Origin: Microscillaceae bacterium
GTDB taxonomy: Bacteria > Bacteroidota > Bacteroidia > Cytophagales > Microscillaceae
Direction of reading: 5' to 3'
NCBI GenBank assembly: GCA_003449595.1
Contig: DMHB01000164.1
Location: 1-5,444, forward strand
Length of the DNA: 5,444 bases
In this document: piece after piece, positions 1-5,444 of the stretch
How the letters are laid out: each line of letters starts with the position of its first letter
How positions within the stretch are numbered: the first letter of the stretch is position 1
Program-made: the position numbers and the translations under genes
The notes under the pieces: generated by a model
The model's input: the letters and a program-made list of their open reading frames with translations, nothing else
Database searches by the model: none
What the model was told of the DNA's origin: nothing

Positions 1-20
1 CGTAGTTGTCAAATTTTTCC

Positions 21-28
21 TATTTTTG
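21..28 (+). promoter_or_regulatory. Possible Bacteroidota -7 promoter element
   Basis: The octamer TATTTTTG fits the Bacteroidota -7 consensus TAnnTTTG and lies 28 nt before the ATG of the phosphatase gene, which would give a leader of roughly 20 nt. A -33 TTTG box at the usual 19-21 nt spacing would fall outside the window, so it cannot be checked. The nearest TTG (positions 6-8) is too close. The surrounding 60 nt are strongly T-rich, so a chance match is quite possible, and an upstream gene may read through this stretch instead. Confidence 0.25.
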
Positions 29-56
29 AATGTATTGCAACCCTCTTTTTTAATCC

Positions 57-803
57 ATGAAAATTTTTGCTGCTTTGCGCAAAGGCGAAAACCACCCTAT
101 TTTTTGCGAAGATTTCTTAGTACATTCTCCATTAGGTCAGTCTTTTTATGTGGCCGCTGTGATGGATGGATGCTCTTCGGGCAAAGATTCACATTTTGCA
201 GCTACACTTCTGGGCAAACTATTGCTCAAAATTGGCCGAACAATGAATCCCGCACCCAAAGAATCAGCACAGTCGGTGTCCAAACAAATACTGCATTCAC
301 TTTTTGAATTGCTTCGGCAAAGTGCAGAATGGCTTCAACTGCAAGAAGAAGAAATGCTGGCTACTTTGCTACTCTTGGTATATCATACAGGCCACCAAGA
401 GGCTTGTATCCACGTCGTTGGCGACGGCTATGTCAATATCGATGATGCGTGGCAAGCCTTCGAGCAAAACAACCAACCCGATTATTTGGCCTACCACCTC
501 GGCAAAAATTTTGAACAATGGTATGCTTCCCAAAAACAAATCATAGTCTGCCAAAACCCTACTTCGCTCGCCATTGCAAGCGATGGTATTGGGACATTTA
601 AAACCCTACAAACGGAACTGCCCGAAGGCTTCGACCCCAAATTGTATTTGATGCAAGACAAACAAATGGTACAAAATCCTCAAATGTTAAAACGTAAATT
701 GGTGATTTTGGAAAAAACGTATGGATTTACACCTTTCGACGATGTAAGTTTGGTACGAATAGACTTCGACCCTGTCCCTGACGCGCTTCCTAAACCTGAA
801 TAA
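57..803 (+). CDS. PP2C-type Ser/Thr protein phosphatase, YegK/TerY-P-module-like
   Basis: A 248-residue protein with no signal peptide or membrane segment, so probably a cytosolic metal-dependent phosphatase that removes phosphate from Ser/Thr. The PP2C motifs appear in order: E18-D19 near the N-terminus (R..ED-type motif), D37-G38 in VMDGCSSG (the DGhGG motif, with His and Gly replaced), the LATLLL strand at about 101-106, G122-D123-G124, S175-D176-G177 in IASDGI, and D228-D229 in FDDVSL. D37, D176 and D229 are the expected metal ligands, so it should be active. Length suits a bare PP2C domain. The start is fixed: a TAA at 51-53 is in frame and ATG 57 is the first start after it. The adjacent kinase gene is the obvious antagonist or partner. 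No Shine-Dalgarno sequence is visible. The family call is firm; the link to TerY-P modules is inferred from the neighbour. Confidence 0.88.
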   Translation: MKIFAALRKGENHPIFCEDFLVHSPLGQSFYVAAVMDGCSSGKDSHFAATLLGKLLLKIGRTMNPAPKESAQSVSKQILHSLFELLRQSAEWLQLQEEEMLATLLLLVYHTGHQEACIHVVGDGYVNIDDAWQAFEQNNQPDYLAYHLGKNFEQWYASQKQIIVCQNPTSLAIASDGIGTFKTLQTELPEGFDPKLYLMQDKQMVQNPQMLKRKLVILEKTYGFTPFDDVSLVRIDFDPVPDALPKPE

Positions 804-809
804 ATCTTT

Positions 810-2543
810 ATGGCAACCCTCAAGGCAATTACCGAAAGTGGCAAAAAAATCACTTTAGCAGATAAAAACGAAATCAAACGGGGTGGCGAAGGCCGCATTC
901 TAACCGTACCCGAACTGCCCAACCAAGTAGCCAAAGTTTACCTCAACTCCCAATACAAACACATGTCATTGGCTCAAAAAAATGCCTTGGCTGTCCTCGA
1001 TGGCAAGTATTTTGTCAAACCTTTGGAGTTGATTTATGATGACAAAATCCAATCCGATATTTTGGGCTTTACGATGGAATATCTTTCGGCAGACTATTTG
1101 CCTTTGGCGGCTTTTTTCAACCGAAACTTTTGTGCTGCCAACAATGTGGACGAAGATTTTAAAATTGCCATCGCTCAAGCCCTTTGCCAAGGGGTAGAAA
1201 TGGCACACCAAAATCAAATCATCATTGGCGATCTCAGTGGGCTGAATGTGCTGGTTACTTTACAACAAGAAGTCAAATTTTTGGATGTTGACTCCTACGA
1301 AACACCAGTTCATACGCATTGGGGCTTGTTGTTTGACGAAATTCGCGATTATTTATACCAAGGTAAAGTGTCGCAGCAAAGCGACTATTTTGCTTTGGCG
1401 GTGCTGGTTTTCAGCTTGTTTGCACACATCCACCCTTTCAAAGGTATCCACAAACAATACAAAGCGATGGCTGAGCGGATGGTTAAAAAAATACCGGTTT
1501 TTAGCTCCGATCCCGACCTCATCGTGCCCAAATGCTACACGCCTATTGCCGACCCAAAACTGCAACAACAGTTTGACGATATTTTCGCACAAGGCCAACG
1601 TTTTCTGCTACAAATAGGCAAACCTGCCCAGTTGGTAGCACCTATCGCCGCCAAGGCTTCGGTAGTAGCCACACAAGGCAACCTGACGATGAAAGAAATC
1701 TACAAGCTAAACCCACAAGAGTATTTCCAAAAAACCGCGTTTACACAGCAACTTGGCTTGGTTGCGACCAACCATCAGTACTTGGTGTATGATTGTGCCA
1801 ACAAAGGATATGTAACCCTCAAACACACCTTCGACAGGCAAGATTGGGAGGAGGTTTTTGTCGGCAATGAGCAAATCATTGCGCTCAAACAACAAACTTT
1901 GTATGCCCTGCATCCCCAACAAGGATTTCAACCTTTGCAAAATTTACAGTTTTCGAACCAAACCCGTTACACCCAAATTGATAATATTTTGGTGGTGTTA
2001 GATGACGATTATTTGCGCTATGTGTTCTTAGACGAGGTCAATCAAACCTTTGTGCGGGTGGAGCAGCAACCTGTTTTTGGACAAGGATTCGATGTATTCA
2101 ATGGCTTGATTCAGCACGTAGGCGGGGTTCAGTATGTGTTTTACCATTCCGGCAAAACGTTATCAACGGTCAAACTACCTTTTCAGCATCCTATCAAGGC
2201 GGTGCGCATTGTAGGCAAGGTCGGCTTGGCCACTTACGAAGAAAAAATGAACACCGAAACCACCCTGCGCCACGCTTATTTCGACATCCAAGGGTTGCAA
2301 ATTGTGGCCTCACAACAGTTTCTAAGCCTCAAGGCTGCTTTTGGTTACCGTGCCACCCAAGGGCAAAACGGGCTGGTGTTCGAAGCCCAAGACGATCAAC
2401 TTGTCATCCGGCGCACCGGCGATTTTGAGGTCGTGCAAACGATGCCTTGCCATTTGCTTACCACCGAAACCCAAGTCAGCGTTTGCCAAGCCGGTATCGT
2501 CGCCCAAGAGCGAGATTTTTGTTATTTGTTAAACAGTCAATAA
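810..2543 (+). CDS. YegI-like Ser/Thr protein kinase with C-terminal propeller-like domain
   Basis: A 577-residue, probably cytosolic kinase. The kinase domain covers about residues 20-270: a glycine loop RGGEG (24-28), the beta-3 lysine K42 in VAKVY, a hinge around MEYL (89-92), a catalytic loop IIGDLSGLNVLV (138-149) with base D141 and metal-binding N146, and LDVDSY (158-163), where D159 takes the DFG aspartate position. A helix-F-like segment has D192, followed by HPF (208-210). The HRD motif is reduced to IGD, so this is a non-RD kinase, and DVDS replaces DFG, as in YegI-like and related bacterial kinases. Residues about 290-577 form a chain of short beta strands and turns without transmembrane segments, which looks like a beta-propeller or similar sensor or scaffold; I cannot assign it to a family. 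ATG 810 is the first start after the in-frame phosphatase stop, 6 nt earlier, so the two are very likely cotranscribed. Substrate unknown. Confidence 0.85.
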   Translation: MATLKAITESGKKITLADKNEIKRGGEGRILTVPELPNQVAKVYLNSQYKHMSLAQKNALAVLDGKYFVKPLELIYDDKIQSDILGFTMEYLSADYLPLAAFFNRNFCAANNVDEDFKIAIAQALCQGVEMAHQNQIIIGDLSGLNVLVTLQQEVKFLDVDSYETPVHTHWGLLFDEIRDYLYQGKVSQQSDYFALAVLVFSLFAHIHPFKGIHKQYKAMAERMVKKIPVFSSDPDLIVPKCYTPIADPKLQQQFDDIFAQGQRFLLQIGKPAQLVAPIAAKASVVATQGNLTMKEIYKLNPQEYFQKTAFTQQLGLVATNHQYLVYDCANKGYVTLKHTFDRQDWEEVFVGNEQIIALKQQTLYALHPQQGFQPLQNLQFSNQTRYTQIDNILVVLDDDYLRYVFLDEVNQTFVRVEQQPVFGQGFDVFNGLIQHVGGVQYVFYHSGKTLSTVKLPFQHPIKAVRIVGKVGLATYEEKMNTETTLRHAYFDIQGLQIVASQQFLSLKAAFGYRATQGQNGLVFEAQDDQLVIRRTGDFEVVQTMPCHLLTTETQVSVCQAGIVAQERDFCYLLNSQ

Positions 2544-2544
2544 A

Positions 2545-3936
2545 ATGCGCCCTCTCACCAAAACATATTTTCTGCTTTGGCTTGTCTTCTTAGGCTGTTG
2601 CTTCGCGGGCTGCCAGCCAACTGCCGATAAGCAGAAAAAGCAACAAGCCTCGCAAACCGATGAAGCCCAAAACCGCAAGCAAAATCAAATACCGCTTTTA
2701 GTAGTGGGCAGGTTCGATGCCGACACCACGATCGCTTCGGTCGATGCCCTTCGCAAAGCCTATTGCAGCGGCCAAGTCTATGTTTGGCAGCCTATCAAAG
2801 CGCGTGTCGATAAGCAATTTGGCTGTACTTGCCAATCGGTGGTCAATACCTTGCAAGCCTTTCAGCCTTTAGCCAAAAAAAACCTGTTGGTTACCACCTT
2901 GGATGGGTTAGATATGCGGTTTAGGACTGTGAAAATCGGCCAAATCGATTTTTTTGAAAACCCGCAAGCCTATCCTTTATGGATGGCTTCTTCGGAAGAT
3001 TTTGACGCTTCGCGCGATTTGAGCACCTTCATTTTGACAGGCGTTACGGCCATCACACGTGCCACCGGCAACACCGCCGATGCGCGTGGAGCGATGTATT
3101 TGGTAGAAAAAGTAAAGCCATATTTCCAACAGGCCGACTGGGTACATATCAGCAACGAAGTAAGTTTTAAGCCCAATTGTGTGTTTGAAGCCACTACCCG
3201 CTTTTGTTCAAAAGAAGACCATTTCGAGGTATTCAAAGCACTTCGTGCCAACATCATCGAACTGACCGGCAACCACAACCGTGATTTTGGTGATAAATAT
3301 TATCTCGAAACTTTGACTTGGTACCAAACCAATAAAATGCAAACTTTCGGGGGCGGTAAAGATCCTGAAGCCGCACAAACGCCCTTGCTCATCACCCTGA
3401 GGGATGGCAAAAAAGTAGCCTTCGTAGGATTCAATGAAAAATGTCCCTTGGCCGAGTGTGCCAAAAAACCCAACGAACCCGGTGCAAACCCTTATGATGC
3501 CACCCGCGCTAAACAAATCATCGAAAAATTGCGCCAACAAGACAAAGTAGCTTTTATCATCGTATCGGTTCAATTTGGCGAAAGCGATGCCTATTCGCCG
3601 ACGGCCTCACAAGAGAAAATTTGCAAAAACTTAGTCGAATTTGGCGCCGATTTGGTTTATGGCTCGCAGGCGCATCAGGTACAGCAAGTGGAGTTTTACA
3701 AAGGCAAAGTCATTTTGTATGGATTGGGCAATTTTATTTTTGACCAGACCCACAAAGTAGGAGTACGCCAAGGCTATTTCTTGCAAAACTATTTTTACAA
3801 AGGCAAAATCGTACAGTCGGTGCCGGTTTATACTTTTATTGACGACACACACCGCCCCGATATTGCCACGGCTGCCCAAGCGCAGGCCATCCGCAAAGCC
3901 ATTTATTTGGATAGATTACTTTTTCACACACAGTAA
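2545..3936 (+). CDS. CapA-like (PGA_cap) calcineurin-fold lipoprotein
   Basis: A 463-residue exported lipoprotein. Residues 1-22 are a type II signal peptide (K6, hydrophobic core 8-20) with lipobox FAGC and lipidated C23, followed by a Lys/Gln-rich linker to about 48. No acidic surface-export signal follows the cysteine, so the side of the membrane is unclear. Residues 50-150 form an extra N-terminal region, perhaps a degenerate binding-protein domain. From about 160 on it matches CapA: HISNEVSF (201-208), ELTGNHNRDFG (239-249), FGGG (268-271), VAFVGFNE (291-298), SVQFGES (341-347), GSQAHQVQ (373-380) and YGLGNFIFDQ (392-401). Standard CapA proteins have HWGxEY and GHHPH at the last His-containing sites; here these read QFGESD and GSQAH. 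From memory, similar CapA-like proteins in Chloroflexota share this pattern, so it may be a subfamily trait. CapA proteins take part in poly-gamma-glutamate capsule export, but no other cap genes are here, so the role is open. ATG 2545 lies 1 nt after the kinase stop; an in-frame TAA at 2530 fixes the start. Confidence 0.85.
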   Translation: MRPLTKTYFLLWLVFLGCCFAGCQPTADKQKKQQASQTDEAQNRKQNQIPLLVVGRFDADTTIASVDALRKAYCSGQVYVWQPIKARVDKQFGCTCQSVVNTLQAFQPLAKKNLLVTTLDGLDMRFRTVKIGQIDFFENPQAYPLWMASSEDFDASRDLSTFILTGVTAITRATGNTADARGAMYLVEKVKPYFQQADWVHISNEVSFKPNCVFEATTRFCSKEDHFEVFKALRANIIELTGNHNRDFGDKYYLETLTWYQTNKMQTFGGGKDPEAAQTPLLITLRDGKKVAFVGFNEKCPLAECAKKPNEPGANPYDATRAKQIIEKLRQQDKVAFIIVSVQFGESDAYSPTASQEKICKNLVEFGADLVYGSQAHQVQQVEFYKGKVILYGLGNFIFDQTHKVGVRQGYFLQNYFYKGKIVQSVPVYTFIDDTHRPDIATAAQAQAIRKAIYLDRLLFHTQ

Positions 3937-3941
3937 TTTTG
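3934..3941 (+). promoter_or_regulatory. Possible internal -7 promoter element before the dioxygenase gene
   Basis: TAATTTTG matches TAnnTTTG exactly; its first three bases are the lipoprotein stop codon. It ends 4 nt before the next ATG, so transcription from it would give a leaderless or nearly leaderless mRNA. The closest upstream TTTG (3906-3909) leaves a 24-nt spacer, longer than the usual 19-21. It is weak alone, but a 16-bp palindrome just downstream makes it worth noting. Confidence 0.25.
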
Positions 3942-3945
3942 TACA

Positions 3946-4725
3946 ATGTTGAGCAACCTTTTTTCTATCGATAGAAACCAAAATGCCCTCGTGGATTGGT
4001 GGGTGTCTGTCCGCGAAAAACGCGCTTTTGCACAAGTACTGAAACGGCTCAAAGCCCAGTTTCAGCCCGACGAAACCTTTGCCCTGCAACACCAAGCCCT
4101 TATCCGACAACTGAGAGAGGAAGGGGTGGTTTTTTTGCCCAAACACCTCACCTTGCCTGCCGGGATGGCCGAAACGCTCAAAAAGCAAGTAGAAACACAA
4201 GGCTATTTCTGCGACAATGTACAGACTTGGTATCCTCGGTCTTTTCCTGAACCTTTGTCGGCATATTTGCAAAACTCGTTTGTACGCCAAATCATCGCCC
4301 ACGCACGCGGCTATGATTCGCCTGTAAACATCAGCCGGTTTTATCTTTCTGAGACGTTGAATGAGGTCAATGGGTCTTTTTTGTGGCACCACGATGCCCT
4401 ATTCGACTATTACAAAGCGATGGTTTACCTAACCGATGTAACCGATGCCGACGGCCCGTTCGAGTATGCGCTGGGTTCGCATCGGAAGTGGTGGACTTAT
4501 TACTCTTATCAACGGTCGCGGTTTACAGACCAACAAGTCAGCCGATTTACTTGCAAGCGATTCACGGGGCAGGTCGGCGACTTGATGATTTTCAATGCCA
4601 ATGGAATCCACCGAGCTGCCAATCCACAATGGGGGCGTTGGCGCTTGGTGTTATCGACGGCTTTTATCGATTTCAAATCAGACGAAAGCACTGACCACGC
4701 CGAAACCCAACATCTGTTCCGATGA
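3946..4725 (+). CDS. PhyH-like Fe(II)/2-oxoglutarate-dependent dioxygenase
   Basis: A 259-residue soluble protein of the phytanoyl-CoA dioxygenase (PhyH) superfamily, which hydroxylates or otherwise oxidises small molecules, lipids or sugars with O2, Fe(II) and 2-oxoglutarate. The iron-binding triad is visible: H148-x-D150 in LWHHDALF, and the distal H222 in NGIHRAAN. R231 or R233 (GRWRL) is the likely 2-oxoglutarate anchor. Between these, VYLTDVTDADGPFEYALGSH (160-179) is the typical PhyH strand and 'gp..y.pGSH' segment. The first 50 or so residues are a charged helical region unlike the core. The length is normal for the family. No signal peptide is seen, so it should be cytosolic. The start is the first one after the in-frame stop of the lipoprotein gene, 9 nt upstream. 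The gene ends in an ATGA overlap with the methyltransferase, implying translational coupling and a shared pathway. The substrate cannot be predicted; acyl-CoA alpha-oxidation is unlikely given the context. Confidence 0.82.
   Translation: MLSNLFSIDRNQNALVDWWVSVREKRAFAQVLKRLKAQFQPDETFALQHQALIRQLREEGVVFLPKHLTLPAGMAETLKKQVETQGYFCDNVQTWYPRSFPEPLSAYLQNSFVRQIIAHARGYDSPVNISRFYLSETLNEVNGSFLWHHDALFDYYKAMVYLTDVTDADGPFEYALGSHRKWWTYYSYQRSRFTDQQVSRFTCKRFTGQVGDLMIFNANGIHRAANPQWGRWRLVLSTAFIDFKSDESTDHAETQHLFR
3962..3977. repeat. Perfect 16-bp palindrome inside the start of the dioxygenase gene
   Basis: TTTCTATCGATAGAAA reads the same on both strands, with mismatch at the next pair out (T3961/C3978). It begins 16 nt after the A of the ATG, spanning codons for FSIDR. 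It may be an operator for a dimeric regulator, a short RNA hairpin (6-bp stem with a UCGA loop) affecting initiation, or chance. Confidence 0.5.
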
Positions 4726-5444
4726 GCAAAAAAAGTATCTGGAAAACTATTTTACGTCCTTGGATTGAAGTCCACGACGGGCGAAGCCGCTTAGACCCTT
4801 GGCTGTGGGCCAACCTCAAGCAAGCCCTCCGACAACAACAATTAGACAAGCTGATGCAGCGATTGGTAGCGATTGTGCCCGACATCAGCAACCAATACAC
4901 CAACCCCGAAGGGATGAACTGTATGGATCCGCAATCGCCCGACTATGTGCCTTTTTATGCTTATAAAGTGCGCGCCCAACACGCTTTTCAGGTGCAATTT
5001 ACCCTTGCGGTGATGCAGCAGTGGTTTCAACAACACCCCCCTTCCCCGAAAGGGCTAACCTTGGTGGACGTAGGCGACTCGTCGGGCAATCATTTGCGTT
5101 ATTTGGAGCACTTGCTGCATGAAGCGCACATACATGTTGGTCGAAGTCTGAGCATCAATCTTGACCCCAAAGCCATCGAAAAAATCACGCAAAGTGGCCG
5201 CGAAGCGTTGCTTTGCCGCGCCGAGCATCTAAGCGAGCACAACATAGAAGCCGATTTTATGTTGACTTACGAAATGTTGGAACACTTGCTCAATCCGGTC
5301 GAGTTTCTACATCAAATTGCCCAACATCCGCCCAAAGGGTTGCTGATTGCTACAGTGCCTTTCTTGCGCCAAAGTCGCTTGGGTATGCATCATATCCGGC
5401 TCAACATCACAGAATATCCCGCCGATCCGGAAGATGTCCATATT
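4722..5444 (+). CDS. Class I SAM-dependent methyltransferase, 3' end beyond window
   Basis: An open frame of 241 codons with no stop before the window ends; the gene is truncated by the window, not broken. The first 110 residues are mostly helical and charged, with a K82-V-R-A-Q-H87-A-F-Q segment that looks conserved. The Rossmann methyltransferase core then begins: LVDVGDSSGNHL (114-125) is SAM-binding motif I (DxGxxxG), D148 in INLDPKA ends strand 2 and should contact the SAM ribose, CRAEHL (165-170) is the next loop, YEMLEHLLNP (183-192) is the typical 'E.LEHL..P' motif, and ATVPF (210-214) is strand 5. From memory, similar proteins with 'NLDP.A.EKI' and 'CRAE.L' occur in surface polysaccharide clusters; this is not a proof of substrate. 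ATG 4722 is the first start after an in-frame TGA at 4692-4694 and overlaps the dioxygenase stop as ATGA. The two are probably cotranslated and act on the same molecule. Confidence 0.8.
   Translation, partial: MSKKSIWKTILRPWIEVHDGRSRLDPWLWANLKQALRQQQLDKLMQRLVAIVPDISNQYTNPEGMNCMDPQSPDYVPFYAYKVRAQHAFQVQFTLAVMQQWFQQHPPSPKGLTLVDVGDSSGNHLRYLEHLLHEAHIHVGRSLSINLDPKAIEKITQSGREALLCRAEHLSEHNIEADFMLTYEMLEHLLNPVEFLHQIAQHPPKGLLIATVPFLRQSRLGMHHIRLNITEYPADPEDVHI

Noticed and set aside
26..307. 93-codon open frame overlapping the start of the phosphatase gene
   Set aside because: It lies in another frame over clear PP2C motifs and its translation resembles no protein family.
1246..1617. 123-codon plus-strand open frame inside the kinase gene
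   Set aside because: It overlaps kinase motifs out of frame, and its translation is an unstructured mix without family features.
1758..1773. Short inverted repeat GGTTG-CGAC-CAACC as a terminator or hairpin
   Set aside because: Only five pairs, no following T tract, and inside the kinase coding region.
2541..2547. Possible kinase-lipoprotein fusion by frameshift, since only 1 nt separates the two genes
   Set aside because: The kinase ends at a clean TAA, and the next gene starts with a proper type II signal peptide and lipobox, so these are two separate proteins.
3208..3573. 121-codon minus-strand open frame within the lipoprotein gene
   Set aside because: It is opposite the conserved CapA-like core and has no recognisable motif.
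3916..4392. 158-codon open frame on the minus strand across the lipoprotein end and dioxygenase start
   Set aside because: It is antisense to well-supported genes and its translation shows no domain or motif; a reading-frame shadow.
4383..4694. 103-codon plus-strand open frame inside the dioxygenase gene
   Set aside because: It overlaps the iron-binding region out of frame; it shares the frame of the methyltransferase gene but is closed by the TGA at 4692-4694, so it is not an N-terminal extension of that gene.
4722..5444. Methyltransferase as a broken gene because no stop is found
   Set aside because: The frame stays open and motif-rich to the last base, so it is simply cut by the window edge.

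Overview
The window holds five protein genes, all on the + strand and packed almost end to end (gaps of 6, 1 and 9 nt, then a 4-nt overlap). No RNA gene, insertion sequence, CRISPR array or terminator was seen, and there is no non-coding stretch over 60 nt. The organism is most likely a member of the Bacteroidota. None of the five starts has a Shine-Dalgarno stretch, there are TAnnTTTG-like -7 elements, the GC content looks moderate by eye, and the lipoprotein and kinase have the style of Cytophagia-like genomes. This placement is inferred from style, not from a marker gene.

First part (57-2543): a PP2C-type Ser/Thr phosphatase is followed 6 nt later by an atypical Ser/Thr protein kinase of the YegI-like kind. 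The kinase's C-terminal half is a beta-rich, propeller-like domain that I do not recognise. Paired PP2C and kinase genes resemble the phosphatase/kinase part of 'TerY-P' modules and E. coli yegK/yegI. The VWA protein that usually completes such a triad is not in the window and could lie upstream.

Middle (2545-3936): an exported lipoprotein with a C-terminal CapA-like (PGA_cap, calcineurin-like fold) phosphoesterase domain, preceded by an extra N-terminal region. It belongs to a variant in which some of the usual CapA histidines are replaced.

Last part (3946-5444): a PhyH-like Fe(II)/2-oxoglutarate dioxygenase overlaps by ATGA a class I SAM-dependent methyltransferase that runs off the window end. 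This pair probably modifies one small molecule or surface glycan, but the substrate cannot be read from the sequence.

Taken together, the layout suggests one transcript joining reversible protein phosphorylation to an envelope lipoprotein and two modifying enzymes. A TAnnTTTG match overlapping the lipoprotein stop codon, plus a perfect 16-bp palindrome just inside the dioxygenase gene, leave open a second, internally controlled transcription unit starting there.
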